From JAGBWK01 sp964462445 (GTDB lineage Bacteria; Bacteroidota; Bacteroidia; Bacteroidales; Muribaculaceae): a stretch of 47,400 bases of DNA. The notes under the pieces were generated by a model, which searched no databases, was not told where the DNA came from, and saw only the letters and a program-made list of their open reading frames with translations. Below, one piece after another: positions 25,766 through 34,253 of this stretch (its first letter is position 1; every line of letters starts with the position of its first letter). The translations under genes and the position numbers were made by a program. The stretch spans positions 1 to 47,400 of the forward strand of contig CAYWXG010000015.1 in NCBI GenBank assembly GCA_964462445.1. The letters run 5' to 3'.

Positions 25766-25931
25766 AAGCGTTATGCTCATCTCCAAGTCGGGAACGTAGG
25801 AAATTCAAGACTATTAAGAGAGTGCGCATAGTGGTTCTCACGCAATAGCGTGGGCTGCTAATCCCATTCTCTTAACAAGGTACTTCCTACGAGCGCCGAC
25901 TTAGAACGTGGCATTGCAGTTCCACGCTTCT
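25766..25931 (+). ncRNA. Highly structured RNA of unknown type (leader or sRNA)
   Basis: Nested complementary segments were read directly. A closing stem joins GAAGCG (25766-25771) to CGCTTC (25926-25931). Inside it a long arm is built from AAGTCGG/CCGACTT (25786-25792, 25897-25903), CGTAGGAA/TTCCTACG (25796-25803, 25885-25892) and TTAAGAGA/TCTCTTAA (25815-25822, 25869-25876). Its tip is the hairpin CACGC-AATA-GCGTG (25840-25853). A side hairpin pairs CGTGG (25908-25912) with CCACG (25923-25927). A promoter lies just upstream and no terminator separates it from the secreted-protein gene starting 47 bases later. I do not recognise the class; 6S RNA was considered but the side hairpin is not typical. 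Confidence 0.7.
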
Positions 25932-25977
25932 TAGTTAATAAGCCTTGTGGTAGCTGGGGGCACATTTTATCATTATT

Positions 25978-26679
25978 ATGAAAAAACTTTTAACCTTAAT
26001 TGCTATTGCTGTAATTTCATTATCAGTCAACGCACAAAAAGATGTAACCACATTTCTCGGGATTCCTGTAGATGGCACAAAAGCAGAAATGATTCAAAAA
26101 CTTAAAGCAAAAGGATTTACTTCAACTTCTTATGATAAAGATATATTGGAGGGGGAATTTAACGGGAGAGACGTTATAGTTCATGTGGTAACCAATGGGG
26201 ATAAAGTATATCGAATTATGGTTGTTGATGCGAATACCTCAAATGAGAGTGATATAAAAATACGGTTTAATAATTTATGCCGCCAATTTGAGAAGAATGG
26301 CAAATATGGTTCATTTTCAGAAGACCAAACGATTGCTGAAGATGAAGATATTTCGTATGAAATGTCCGCAAAAAACAAAAGATACCAAGCATCATATTAC
26401 CAAAAGCTTGAATGGATGTTACATCCCGAAAAGATGGATACTTTATATATGACACAACTTTTGAACGAACGGTTACTAACTAAATTTTCTCAGGCAGATT
26501 TGGATAATCCCACTGAAGAAATAAAAAATGAAATTAGCAAAACTAGTTTTGAACTTGCTTTTGAATTAGCTACTAAGAAATCCGTATGGTTTATGATATC
26601 AAAATTAAATTACGATGAATACTATATTTTAATGTATTATGATAATGAATACAATCATGCTGATGGGGAAGATTTATAA
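25978..26679 (+). CDS. Secreted protein of unknown function downstream of the structured RNA
   Basis: The 233-residue precursor has a clear signal peptide (MKKLLTLIAIAVISLSVNAQ). The mature part begins DVTTFLGIPVDGTKAEMIQK and continues LKAKGF, a pattern I recall as recurring in Bacteroidales hypothetical proteins, often in several copies per genome. The fold may be a small alpha/beta domain used twice or with a helical tail. No catalytic motif was found. It follows the structured RNA with a short spacer and no Shine-Dalgarno, so the RNA may be its 5' leader. A nested palindrome downstream (26708-26785) may end its transcript. Confidence 0.7.
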   Translation: MKKLLTLIAIAVISLSVNAQKDVTTFLGIPVDGTKAEMIQKLKAKGFTSTSYDKDILEGEFNGRDVIVHVVTNGDKVYRIMVVDANTSNESDIKIRFNNLCRQFEKNGKYGSFSEDQTIAEDEDISYEMSAKNKRYQASYYQKLEWMLHPEKMDTLYMTQLLNERLLTKFSQADLDNPTEEIKNEISKTSFELAFELATKKSVWFMISKLNYDEYYILMYYDNEYNHADGEDL

Positions 26680-26707
26680 AGGATAACGTATAGGAATTGG
26701 AGATAGA

Positions 26708-26789
26708 AATGTCAATGTCAGAATTTCGCGCAAAATTACGACAACGTGGGTGTAATTTTGTAAACGAAATGAGGACATTGACATTTTTA
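26708..26789 (+). terminator. Nested palindrome, probable terminator
   Basis: An outer 12-bp perfect repeat (AATGTCAATGTC at 26708-26719, GACATTGACATT at 26774-26785) encloses an inner 9-bp repeat (CAAAATTAC at 26731-26739, GTAATTTTG at 26752-26760). TTTTATTTT follows on the plus strand. It ends 29-106 bases after the secreted-protein gene. Confidence 0.6.
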
Positions 26790-26926
26790 TTTTAACTCTA
26801 TAAAATTTTGATTTATAGAATAACGAGGTTGGGCAGAGTAATGAGAGCTCTCTATAATAGACGCATAGCAAAATACATGAAAGTTTGTGAAGGCAGGGAC
26901 GCACTCCATAGCATAGCGGGGAATTC

Positions 26927-27061
26927 GAAGGACAGAAAGCCTTCGCTCCATAGACAGATGCAGTGGATGAAATGTCCCAAAGGGCGACAAGGGCTAAAAT
27001 GGGCAGAATGGGAGAACGGACTACAAGGCAGAAGATATGAGGACCGGGAGGTCCTCACTCC
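26927..27061. repeat. Extragenic palindromic modules (REP-like), group A
   Basis: Two modules in a locally GC-rich noncoding stretch. One is GAAGG (26927-26931) with CCTTC (26940-26944) followed by GCTCCAT. The other is GAGGACC-GGGA-GGTCCTC (27039-27056) followed by ACTCCATT. The 14-mer AGCCTTCGCTCCAT here is the exact reverse complement of a 14-mer at 37222-37235. The surrounding 26820-27069 has an open frame but no protein-like character. Confidence 0.6.
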
Positions 27062-27069
27062 ATTCGCAA

Positions 27070-27843
27070 TTATTTAAAGATATTGGCTAAGGAGTCTATA
27101 ACAGAAAGGTTCGTTTGGTCGGGGGTCGCCGGAACAATAGTGGTATATTGTTGCGACAACCAATAAAGATCGGTGTCGGTAGCATCCGGTTCGTCATTGA
27201 TTTGCTTACCAGTCAACCAATAGAATGGTCGTCCATGAGGGTCGGTGTATTCACAATATTCTTCAGTCCAATGACTTGCTGCAGAACGTACCACTTTCAT
27301 GCCTTTAATCTCTACTTTAGCAGGGAAATTAACATTCAAACATATGTTAGAAGGTAATCCATTGACAAGAGTAACGCGAATAATCTTTTCGATTAATGGT
27401 TTGGCTTTAGAAAAGTCGGCATCCATAGAATGAGAAGTCAAAGAAAAGCCAATAGCCGAAATTCCAGCCATACAAGCCTCCATAACAGCACCCATAGTGC
27501 CAGAATATATTAGATTGTTTCCTGCATTTGACCCATGATTAACTCCACAAAGCATCAAATCGGGGTGACGAGGTAGGATATTGTTCATTGCTAATTTCAC
27601 ACAGTCGACCGGAGTGCCGGTAACTTCAAAGAACTTAACATTTTCGCCAAGTTCAGTAATATCATGTTGCATAACGCGAAGTGGAGCGTTGACCGTCATA
27701 GCTGAAGACATGCCTGATTGCGGGGTCGCGGGAGCTACAACATATACGTCACCAAATTGAGCGGCAATACGCGCAAGAAGATAAATTCCCGGAGCATTAA
27801 TGCTATCGTCGTTGCTTATAAGAATCAAAGGATTACTATTCAT
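27070..27843 (-). CDS. surE: 5'/3'-nucleotidase SurE
   Basis: SurE is a metal-dependent phosphatase acting on nucleoside monophosphates, linked to stationary-phase survival. The N-terminus has the acidic metal site LILISNDDSINAPGI, then VVAPATPQSGMSSAMT and the conserved segments VTGTPVDCVKLAM and CGVNHGSNAGNNLIYSGTMG. Two start codons are possible; ATG at 27843 is preferred because MNSNPLILISNDD matches the family start. Length is 257 residues. A good promoter lies at 27865-27896. It is divergent from parA. Confidence 0.96.
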   Translation of the reverse strand: MNSNPLILISNDDSINAPGIYLLARIAAQFGDVYVVAPATPQSGMSSAMTVNAPLRVMQHDITELGENVKFFEVTGTPVDCVKLAMNNILPRHPDLMLCGVNHGSNAGNNLIYSGTMGAVMEACMAGISAIGFSLTSHSMDADFSKAKPLIEKIIRVTLVNGLPSNICLNVNFPAKVEIKGMKVVRSAASHWTEEYCEYTDPHGRPFYWLTGKQINDEPDATDTDLYWLSQQYTTIVPATPDQTNLSVIDSLANIFK

Positions 27844-27864
27844 TATTTCAATATTTGTTTGAAA

Positions 27865-27896
27865 CAAAGATAATGAACAAACCTGAATTCGCCAAA
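27865..27896 (-). promoter_or_regulatory. surE promoter
   Basis: On the minus strand TTTG (27893-27896), 20 bp, and TATCTTTG (27865-27872) fit the Bacteroidetes consensus. The leader to ATG 27843 is short. Confidence 0.75.
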
Positions 27897-27905
27897 TTAG
27901 AGGAA

Positions 27906-27920
27906 TGTTCCACGGGAATT
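27906..27920. promoter_or_regulatory. parS-like site, degenerate
   Basis: TGTTCCACGGGAATT resembles the parS form TGTTCCACGTGGAACA with the central T missing and the right end altered. It lies in the gap between surE and parAB. Confidence 0.35.
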
Positions 27921-27973
27921 ATCAACAATCATCGACATTTATCAACATATTTATTAGTTTGAGGTTTATTAAC

Positions 27974-28004
27974 TTTTATATGACATCAAAATGTTGTTAA
28001 TTTG
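27974..28004 (+). promoter_or_regulatory. Likely parAB promoter
   Basis: TTTT (27974-27977), 19 bp and TTAATTTG (27997-28004) give an imperfect -33/-7 pair about 100 bases before parA. Confidence 0.4.
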
Positions 28005-28052
28005 CATCGTGAAACAATTAAAAGTATTAGGGATTAATTGCAAAAGGAGAAT

Positions 28053-28066
28053 TGTTTCACGAAACA
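28053..28066. promoter_or_regulatory. parS-like site, degenerate
   Basis: TGTTTCACGAAACA is the canonical parS TGTTTCACGTGAAACA with the central GT deleted. The arms TTGTTTC and GAAACAA are perfect inverted repeats with a 2-base spacer. It lies 40 bases upstream of the parA start. The shortened centre makes ParB binding uncertain; it could instead be an operator. Confidence 0.45.
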
Positions 28067-28105
28067 AGAATTTGGAAAGAAGTTCAAATAACGACAAAAA
28101 TCTAT

Positions 28106-28870
28106 ATGGGAAAAATTATCGCAATCGCCAACCAAAAAGGAGGCGTAGGTAAAACCACCACAACGATCAACCTTGGAGCGTCATTGGCCACCACAGGCAA
28201 ACGAACATTAATCATTGATGCCGACCCGCAAGCTAATGCGACATCGGGATATGGCATAGATCCTCGTTCAATGGCTTCATCAATATATGAATGTTTGGTA
28301 GACAACTACCCTATTGATGGGTCGCAAATCAAGACATGTGTTGACAAACTTGATTTAATTGGTTCGCGAATAGATTTAGCAGGAGCAGAAATAGAATTAA
28401 TTAACAAGCCAAACAGAGAGCGAGTGTTGGCTACATTATTGGAACCATTGAAGAAGGTATACGATTATATCCTTATTGATTGCTCTCCGTCATTAGGGCT
28501 TATCACTGTCAATGCATTGACAGCGGCAGATTCAGTTATAATTCCAGTTCAAGCAGAGTATTTTGCGTTGGAAGGAATTTCTAAGTTATTGAACACAATA
28601 CGTATTATAAAATCAAAACTTAATCCTGGATTAGAAATAGAAGGGTTCTTACTAACGATGTATGATGCACGTTTACGTCTTGCCAACCAGATATACGAAG
28701 AATTGAAGGGACACTTTGCCGACATGGTGTTTGATACGGTAATACCTCGTAACATCCGACTGAGCGAAGCACCATCACATGGTTTACCTGCAATACTTTA
28801 TGACCCTGAGAGTCGCGGTGCGACATCTCATATAATGTTGGCAAAAGAGATAATTAGCAAAAACAAATAA
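28106..28870 (+). CDS. parA: Chromosome partitioning ATPase ParA/Soj
   Basis: ParA is a Walker-type ATPase that binds DNA non-specifically and drives segregation of ParB-parS complexes. The N-terminus is MGKIIAIANQKGGVGKTTT, with the deviant Walker A KGGVGKT, the acidic segment LIIDADPQANATSG and the Walker B region YILIDCSPSLGLIT. Length is 254 residues. An upstream in-frame ATG at 28052 is rejected, because the added residues are not conserved and include the parS-like sequence. parB begins 40 bases after the stop. Confidence 0.96.
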   Translation: MGKIIAIANQKGGVGKTTTTINLGASLATTGKRTLIIDADPQANATSGYGIDPRSMASSIYECLVDNYPIDGSQIKTCVDKLDLIGSRIDLAGAEIELINKPNRERVLATLLEPLKKVYDYILIDCSPSLGLITVNALTAADSVIIPVQAEYFALEGISKLLNTIRIIKSKLNPGLEIEGFLLTMYDARLRLANQIYEELKGHFADMVFDTVIPRNIRLSEAPSHGLPAILYDPESRGATSHIMLAKEIISKNK

Positions 28871-28910
28871 TTCAAGCCCAAACATAAGGCGATCAAAAAT
28901 ACCTAATACA

Positions 28911-29798
28911 ATGTCTCAACCCAAACGCAACGCATTAGGCCGCGGACTTGGTTCGCTAATATCAATGGATGATGTACCTGCACGTGGTTCATCGCTAATC
29001 AATGAAATTTCATTAGAATCGATTACCCCCAATCCCAGCCAACCCCGAACAAGTTTTGACGAAGATGCGCTCAATGAACTTGCAGTATCAATACGCGAAA
29101 TCGGCATCATACAACCCCTATCACTGCGTAAGATAGGGTCGGATCAATATCAGATAATTGCAGGAGAGCGACGCTATCGAGCAGCTATAAAAGCCGGATT
29201 GACCACAGTCCCGGCTTATATCCGTACCGCAAATGATACTGAACTCACAGAGATGGCTCTTATTGAGAATATCCAACGTGAGGACCTCAATGCGATAGAA
29301 ATTGCATTAACATTTAAGAAGCTAATTGACCAATATAATCTGACACAAGAACGACTAAGCGAACGTATAGGTAAGAAACGAGCAACAATAGCAAATTTTT
29401 TACGTTTATTACGCTTGCCTGCAGAAGTTCAATTGGGGCTTCGCGACAAGCGATTGGATATGGGGCACGCGAGAGCACTTTTATCAATAGAAAATCCCAA
29501 AATGCAACTCAAGCTCTATAATGAGATATTGCGTCAAGGCTTATCAGTACGTCGAGTTGAAGAACTTGCAAAAGTATATCAACTTGCAGAGAGTGCACCC
29601 AAAACAAATAAAACGAAACTCGGTAGTAACCGAGATTTTGAATCGTTGCGCAAACATCTATCGACAGCATTCAATACTCCGGTACAGTTTGCATGCGATA
29701 ATTCCGGAAAAGGAAAAATCACCTTCCCATTCAAAAATCAAGACGAACTTGCTAAATTAATTACTATTTTTGATAGTTTGAAATCAAAACAGCAATAG
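28911..29798 (+). CDS. parB: Chromosome partitioning protein ParB/Spo0J
   Basis: ParB binds parS, spreads by CTP-dependent clamp sliding and organises the origin region. The N-terminus has LGRGLGSLISMDD, the interaction motif for ParA. The ParB/CTPase domain follows with IREIGIIQPL, the GERRYRA box (about 83-89), and MALIENIQREDLNAIE. The helix-turn-helix region is TQERLSERIGKKRATIANFL. The C-terminal ~70 residues form the dimerisation domain. Length 295 is typical. Confidence 0.97.
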   Translation: MSQPKRNALGRGLGSLISMDDVPARGSSLINEISLESITPNPSQPRTSFDEDALNELAVSIREIGIIQPLSLRKIGSDQYQIIAGERRYRAAIKAGLTTVPAYIRTANDTELTEMALIENIQREDLNAIEIALTFKKLIDQYNLTQERLSERIGKKRATIANFLRLLRLPAEVQLGLRDKRLDMGHARALLSIENPKMQLKLYNEILRQGLSVRRVEELAKVYQLAESAPKTNKTKLGSNRDFESLRKHLSTAFNTPVQFACDNSGKGKITFPFKNQDELAKLITIFDSLKSKQQ

Positions 29799-29855
29799 CT
29801 CCACAACGGATATATGTGTTATACAAATTATAACCGATTATCTGTGAATATAACA

Positions 29856-30680
29856 ATGAAAGTAGATAAGAATAAAATAAACGAAAAAGCTATTACAGGG
29901 TGCCAAAAAGTACTGCTCACTTTTTTGGCGGCATTGTTATTGTTCCCATTTGATCTTTTTTCCACATCATTTATAATCGTATCACAAGATGAAAGAGAGA
30001 CGATCAATAATTCGAAAGAAGAGGCATTGGAAGATGATGAGGAAACTATAGAAAGCGTCAAGAAAAATGCAGTCAATAATGACCGTGTAAAATTTGTTCC
30101 AACAGATACGACTGCAGTTGAGCCAACAATTGCTTTAACGGATTCAATAACAGCAGTAGATGACGAATGGGTTCCTCGAGAAATAGAATTTAATCCGGAT
30201 CCAACGAAGGCTGTATGGCTTGCAGCATTGTTCCCCGGTCTTGGGCAGGTATATAACCGCCGTTACTGGAAATTACCTCTAATAGTAGGGGGTTATCTTG
30301 GTTTGGGTTATGCAACAAGTTGGAACAATGGAATGCTTAACGACTACACAAAAGCGTATGCCGATATAATGGACACAGATCCAACGACCAAGAGTTATAT
30401 GGATTTCTTCCCGTCAACGGTAAAAGAAGAAAATCTTGACAAAACGTGGCTTACTAATATTTTGCGATCGCGTAAGAACTATTTTCGTCGCAATCGAGAT
30501 TTATGTATTATCGGCATGGTTGGAGTCTACCTAATCGCTATAATTGATGCATATGTAGATGCACAATTAGCGCATTTTGATATCTCACCGGATTTATCAA
30601 TGGATGTTTATCCATCATTGATGCAGGACGGGCGAAATAGACTACCCTCAATGGGTTTGCAATGGGCAATAACATTTTAA
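29856..30680 (+). CDS. DUF5683-type membrane protein
   Basis: The 274-residue protein has an N-terminal hydrophobic segment (KVLLTFLAALLLFPFDLF), an acidic Glu/Asp-rich middle and two or three membrane segments. The conserved KAVWLAALFPGLGQVYNRRYWKLPLI and FRRNRDLCIIGMVGVYLIAI are DUF5683-like. I recall this family adjoining parAB and a lytic transglycosylase in Bacteroidetes. The function is unknown; the neighbourhood suggests the cell envelope or division. A start 14 codons upstream (29814) is possible but less likely than MKVDKN at 29856. Confidence 0.8.
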   Translation: MKVDKNKINEKAITGCQKVLLTFLAALLLFPFDLFSTSFIIVSQDERETINNSKEEALEDDEETIESVKKNAVNNDRVKFVPTDTTAVEPTIALTDSITAVDDEWVPREIEFNPDPTKAVWLAALFPGLGQVYNRRYWKLPLIVGGYLGLGYATSWNNGMLNDYTKAYADIMDTDPTTKSYMDFFPSTVKEENLDKTWLTNILRSRKNYFRRNRDLCIIGMVGVYLIAIIDAYVDAQLAHFDISPDLSMDVYPSLMQDGRNRLPSMGLQWAITF

Positions 30681-30703
30681 CAGAACCATGATAAATAAAA
30701 CAA

Positions 30704-32671
30704 ATGAATAAACGTTTTCTCAATATAACAACGGCATTGCTATTTACATTAACGGCAACCGGCAATGCACCCACCAACATTTTGTCGATGAGAGATACAA
30801 TTACCGACCCTAATATTGTATACCCTCACAGTTTCGAAGCCGACACTCATAAGATGAAGCAAAATTGGTATCTACAAGTATATACCGAAATGGCTCGAAA
30901 CGACAACGAAACAAGTTCAAGTGTAGAGGCAAGCGACGAAGAATTAATAGCTCGTTTGCGAACAATGCCCACCGAAATTGAAATGCCATTTAACTCTGTG
31001 GTAAAATCATATATCAGCATGTATGTTGACCGCCGTCGCACGCTTATTGAGAATATGCTCGGCTTGTCTACATATTATATGCCAATCTTTGAGCAAGCAC
31101 TTGAAGAAGAAGGAATGCCGTTGGAGTTGAAGTATTTACCAATCATCGAATCAGCGCTTAATCCCAATGCGGTGTCACGAGTAGGAGCTACAGGCTTATG
31201 GCAATTCATGTTGCCAACAGCACGTGGTTTGGGAATGGAAATAAACTCACTTGTAGATGAGCGTCGCGACCCTGTACAGTCGTCCAAGATGGCAGCACGA
31301 TATCTTAAGCAACTATACAATATATACGGTGATTGGTCACTTGCGATAGCGGCATATAACTGTGGCCCGGGTAATGTAAACAAAGCATTGCGTAGAGCCG
31401 GAGGAGAAACTGAGAAAAAAGACTTTTGGGAAATATATCCGTTTTTGCCGTCGGAAACTCGCGGATATGTCCCCGGATTTATCGCAGCTAACTATGCAAT
31501 GAATTATTATGACAAACATAATATCTCACCTGCATTGGCTCGAAAACCAATTATAACAGACTCAGTCTATGTCAAAAAGAGAGTGCATTTCCAACAAATT
31601 GCAGATGTGCTCAACATCCCAATTGAGGAGATACGATTGCTCAATCCACAATATAGAAAGGATATAATTCCCGGTGATATAAAAGCATATCCATTAGTAC
31701 TACCCTCTCACCAAGCATTATGCTATATTGTGTCGGAGGATAGCATCGTCGCACACGATGCCACAAAATATGCTCGTAGAGATGTTGTTGAGCCTTCAAC
31801 CGGAAGCACAACAGTAAGCGACGATGGGAAATATATCATAACAGAGGAAGTAAAATTCCACAAGGTCAAACGTGGAGAAACTTTAAGTGGCTTAGCAAAA
31901 AAATATGGTGTGACTATAAATTCAATTAAAAATGCGAATGGGATTAAAACTCTACGTAGAGGTACTACAATCAAAATCGTAACAACAAAGAAAGTGTTGA
32001 AGCCCCAAGAGCCTGAAGAAGAGGAAACAACAACAAAAGAAGATAGTGTTAATACGGAAGAAAACGTAAACGCCGAAGAAGTCGCACCTGAAGAAGCGGT
32101 CAACGAAACTCCCGAACAAAGTGTAGTCACTCCCGAAGAAGAAAATGAGGTTACTGATAACAATAATGAAGATGGCGAAGTAATCGATAATAGCAATTCC
32201 GAAGCCGGGGAGGAAGATATTGAAGATGTAGAATTTATAGAAGCAAGTGACGAAGAAAAGAGTGGCGTTGAGGATGTTAAAGATAAAGCAGTAGAATCAG
32301 TAAATATCAATAAATCAGAATCTGATTCAATTGCAATATCATTACCAACCGACACGATTGTAGTGACACAAGATAACCTTGTAGCAAGTGAGGTAAATTC
32401 ACGAATACAATCAACATTTAATTCACGCAAAGCTGCGGAAGAAGTTCAAACAGAGAGCGTTGTTGAAGAAGAGATTGTAACACAAGAAGTAGAAGAAAAG
32501 CCGGCACCTGTCGTAGAGAAAAAAGCTCAACCGGTTTATCACAAAGTGAGAAGTGGGGAAACATTATCAAAAATAGCCCACCGCTATGGTACAACAGTCA
32601 AAAAAATACAACGATTGAATGGTATGAAAAATACCTCAATCCGAGCCGGACAACGTATACGAGTAAAATAG
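30704..32671 (+). CDS. MltD-like lytic murein transglycosylase with two LysM domains
   Basis: A 655-residue secreted peptidoglycan lyase. The SLT domain (about 115-260) has the catalytic Glu in LKYLPIIESALNPNAVSR, then GATGLWQFMLPTARGLGM and SLAIAAYNCGPGNV. A first LysM (VKFHKVKRGETLSGLAKKYG, near 390) and a second at the end (VYHKVRSGETLSKIAHRYG) bind glycan. Between them lies a ~180-residue linker extremely rich in Glu and Val, likely disordered. No transmembrane anchor besides the signal peptide was seen. It follows DUF5683 by 23 bases and is probably in the same unit. Confidence 0.93.
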   Translation: MNKRFLNITTALLFTLTATGNAPTNILSMRDTITDPNIVYPHSFEADTHKMKQNWYLQVYTEMARNDNETSSSVEASDEELIARLRTMPTEIEMPFNSVVKSYISMYVDRRRTLIENMLGLSTYYMPIFEQALEEEGMPLELKYLPIIESALNPNAVSRVGATGLWQFMLPTARGLGMEINSLVDERRDPVQSSKMAARYLKQLYNIYGDWSLAIAAYNCGPGNVNKALRRAGGETEKKDFWEIYPFLPSETRGYVPGFIAANYAMNYYDKHNISPALARKPIITDSVYVKKRVHFQQIADVLNIPIEEIRLLNPQYRKDIIPGDIKAYPLVLPSHQALCYIVSEDSIVAHDATKYARRDVVEPSTGSTTVSDDGKYIITEEVKFHKVKRGETLSGLAKKYGVTINSIKNANGIKTLRRGTTIKIVTTKKVLKPQEPEEEETTTKEDSVNTEENVNAEEVAPEEAVNETPEQSVVTPEEENEVTDNNNEDGEVIDNSNSEAGEEDIEDVEFIEASDEEKSGVEDVKDKAVESVNINKSESDSIAISLPTDTIVVTQDNLVASEVNSRIQSTFNSRKAAEEVQTESVVEEEIVTQEVEEKPAPVVEKKAQPVYHKVRSGETLSKIAHRYGTTVKKIQRLNGMKNTSIRAGQRIRVK

Positions 32672-32698
32672 CATTGCATTAAAATAGGATAGCTATTA

Positions 32699-33922
32699 AT
32701 GAGCAGTAAGGTAAAAGAAATAAATATAAACGAATATGACTATGCTCTCCCCGATGAGCGTATAGCCAAGCATCCATTAGAACAGCGCGATTCATGTCGA
32801 TTGCTTGTTCGCCAAGGAGATGGGATGATTTCGGATCATGAGTTTTCAGAACTTGATAAGATATTGCCCATCGATTCGATGCTAATCTATAATAATACTC
32901 GCGTTATTAATGCCCGATTGCGATTCCATAAAGGTGAAAATAATAGTGGCGCACTAATTGAAATATTTTGCTTAGAGCCCAAAACGCCTTGTGATTATGC
33001 TCAAAATTTTGCATCAACAAGCGAATGTTCGTGGATATGCTTTGTTGGCAATTCGAAGAGATGGAAATCCGGATTGCTATCAACAATGGTAGCGATTAAT
33101 GGAGCAAACGTAACATTAAGCGCAGAAAGGATTTCGCGACATGATAATACATCGGTAGTGAAATTTACGTGGAATAATAGCAAAATAACATTTTCACAGA
33201 TAATATCGGCTATTGGAGAAATCCCAATTCCTCCCTATTTGAATCGTGATACGGAAGCCACTGACTCTACAGATTATCAAACAGTCTATAGTCATATTGA
33301 AGGCTCGGTAGCAGCTCCAACTGCAGGGTTGCATTTTACTCCGGAATTATTAGATAGGATATCTGAACGAGGGATACCTCGGCGAGAGTTAACACTACAT
33401 GTTGGAGCCGGCACATTTCAACCGGTAAAAAGCGACACCATCGGAGAGCATATAATGCACAGCGAGTGGATAGCCGTAAATCGAGAATTAATATCGGAAC
33501 TCGCCACAACCAATCGGAGAATAATAGCAGTAGGGACAACATCGGTAAGGACGCTTGAAAGTCTATATCATATAGGTTGCCAAATTAGTGAAGGTAAAGG
33601 ATGCGTAGAGGTGGAGCAATGGTATCCATATTCGGAGAATCATCCGCGATTAACACGCCAAGATGCTTTTCAGCAGATTTTGGACTGGCTTGATGAAAAC
33701 GAATTGAATGTGCTAATTTCAGCTACACGCATTATCATCGCTCCCGGTTATAGCTACAAGGTTGTTGATGGAATGGTCACGAATTTTCATCAACCACGCT
33801 CAACATTGTTATTGTTGGTGTCGGCATTTACCAACGAAGATTGGCGACCAATCTACGAGTTTGCATTGCAAAATAATTATAGATTTCTCAGTTATGGAGA
33901 TGGGTCTCTCCTCCTAAAATAA
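32699..33922 (+). CDS. queA: S-adenosylmethionine:tRNA ribosyltransferase-isomerase QueA
   Basis: QueA transfers a ribosyl group from SAM to 7-aminomethyl-7-deazaguanine at tRNA position 34, making epoxyqueuosine. The conserved YALPDERIAKHPLEQRDSCR, ISAIGEIPIPPYLNRD, GSVAAPTAGLHFTPELL, HVGAGTFQPVK and TNFHQPRSTLLLLVSAF are all present. Length is 407 residues, a little longer than the E. coli protein. It starts 27 bases after the MltD-like gene and is followed 15 bases later by the DUF4286 gene. Confidence 0.96.
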   Translation: MSSKVKEININEYDYALPDERIAKHPLEQRDSCRLLVRQGDGMISDHEFSELDKILPIDSMLIYNNTRVINARLRFHKGENNSGALIEIFCLEPKTPCDYAQNFASTSECSWICFVGNSKRWKSGLLSTMVAINGANVTLSAERISRHDNTSVVKFTWNNSKITFSQIISAIGEIPIPPYLNRDTEATDSTDYQTVYSHIEGSVAAPTAGLHFTPELLDRISERGIPRRELTLHVGAGTFQPVKSDTIGEHIMHSEWIAVNRELISELATTNRRIIAVGTTSVRTLESLYHIGCQISEGKGCVEVEQWYPYSENHPRLTRQDAFQQILDWLDENELNVLISATRIIIAPGYSYKVVDGMVTNFHQPRSTLLLLVSAFTNEDWRPIYEFALQNNYRFLSYGDGSLLLK

Positions 33923-33937
33923 ATTAATGCAGTTAAA

Positions 33938-34243
33938 ATGTATATAATCAACACATCATTCCATACAGGGCACTCAATCGCCAATGAAATAATAGTGAAA
34001 ATTCAATCAGAATTAATCCCGTCGATGACAAAATCGGCATTATTCTCAGATATAACAATGGCTGAAATACTCATAGCAGTCGATCCTAATTGTTATAGCT
34101 TCACCTTGCAAAGTAAGACAAGCGATTTAGAACAAGCGATGGAATGGCTTCAGGCAGAGGGGCAAGAATTTTATGCAGAGTTGCAAAAATGCTATGGAGA
34201 GAATGTCGTGTTTTTCACAACACCGATGCGATTGTTGAAATAA
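33938..34243 (+). CDS. DUF4286 family protein
   Basis: A 101-residue protein beginning MYIINTSFHTG. DUF4286 proteins are small, common in Bacteroidetes and of unknown function. They have a ferredoxin-like alpha-beta appearance, which fits the alternating hydrophobic pattern here (SFTLQSKTSDLEQAMEWLQ). It is packed between queA (15 bases) and ruvC (10 bases), so cotranscription is very likely. No active-site motif was seen. Confidence 0.82.
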   Translation: MYIINTSFHTGHSIANEIIVKIQSELIPSMTKSALFSDITMAEILIAVDPNCYSFTLQSKTSDLEQAMEWLQAEGQEFYAELQKCYGENVVFFTTPMRLLK

Positions 34244-34253
34244 AAATCCCACT

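Noticed and set aside
25766..25931. tmRNA, RNase P RNA or a tRNA
   Set aside because: No CCA end, no tag reading frame, no T-loop and no RNase P core sequences were recognised.
26808..27077. 89-codon frame in the palindrome region
   Set aside because: It is created by GC-rich repeats and has no protein character; better explained as REP-like DNA.
31723..32430. 235-codon open frame on the minus strand, very Ser-rich
   Set aside because: It is the antisense of the Glu-rich linker of the MltD-like protein; the GAA/GAG codons give Ser-rich antisense text.
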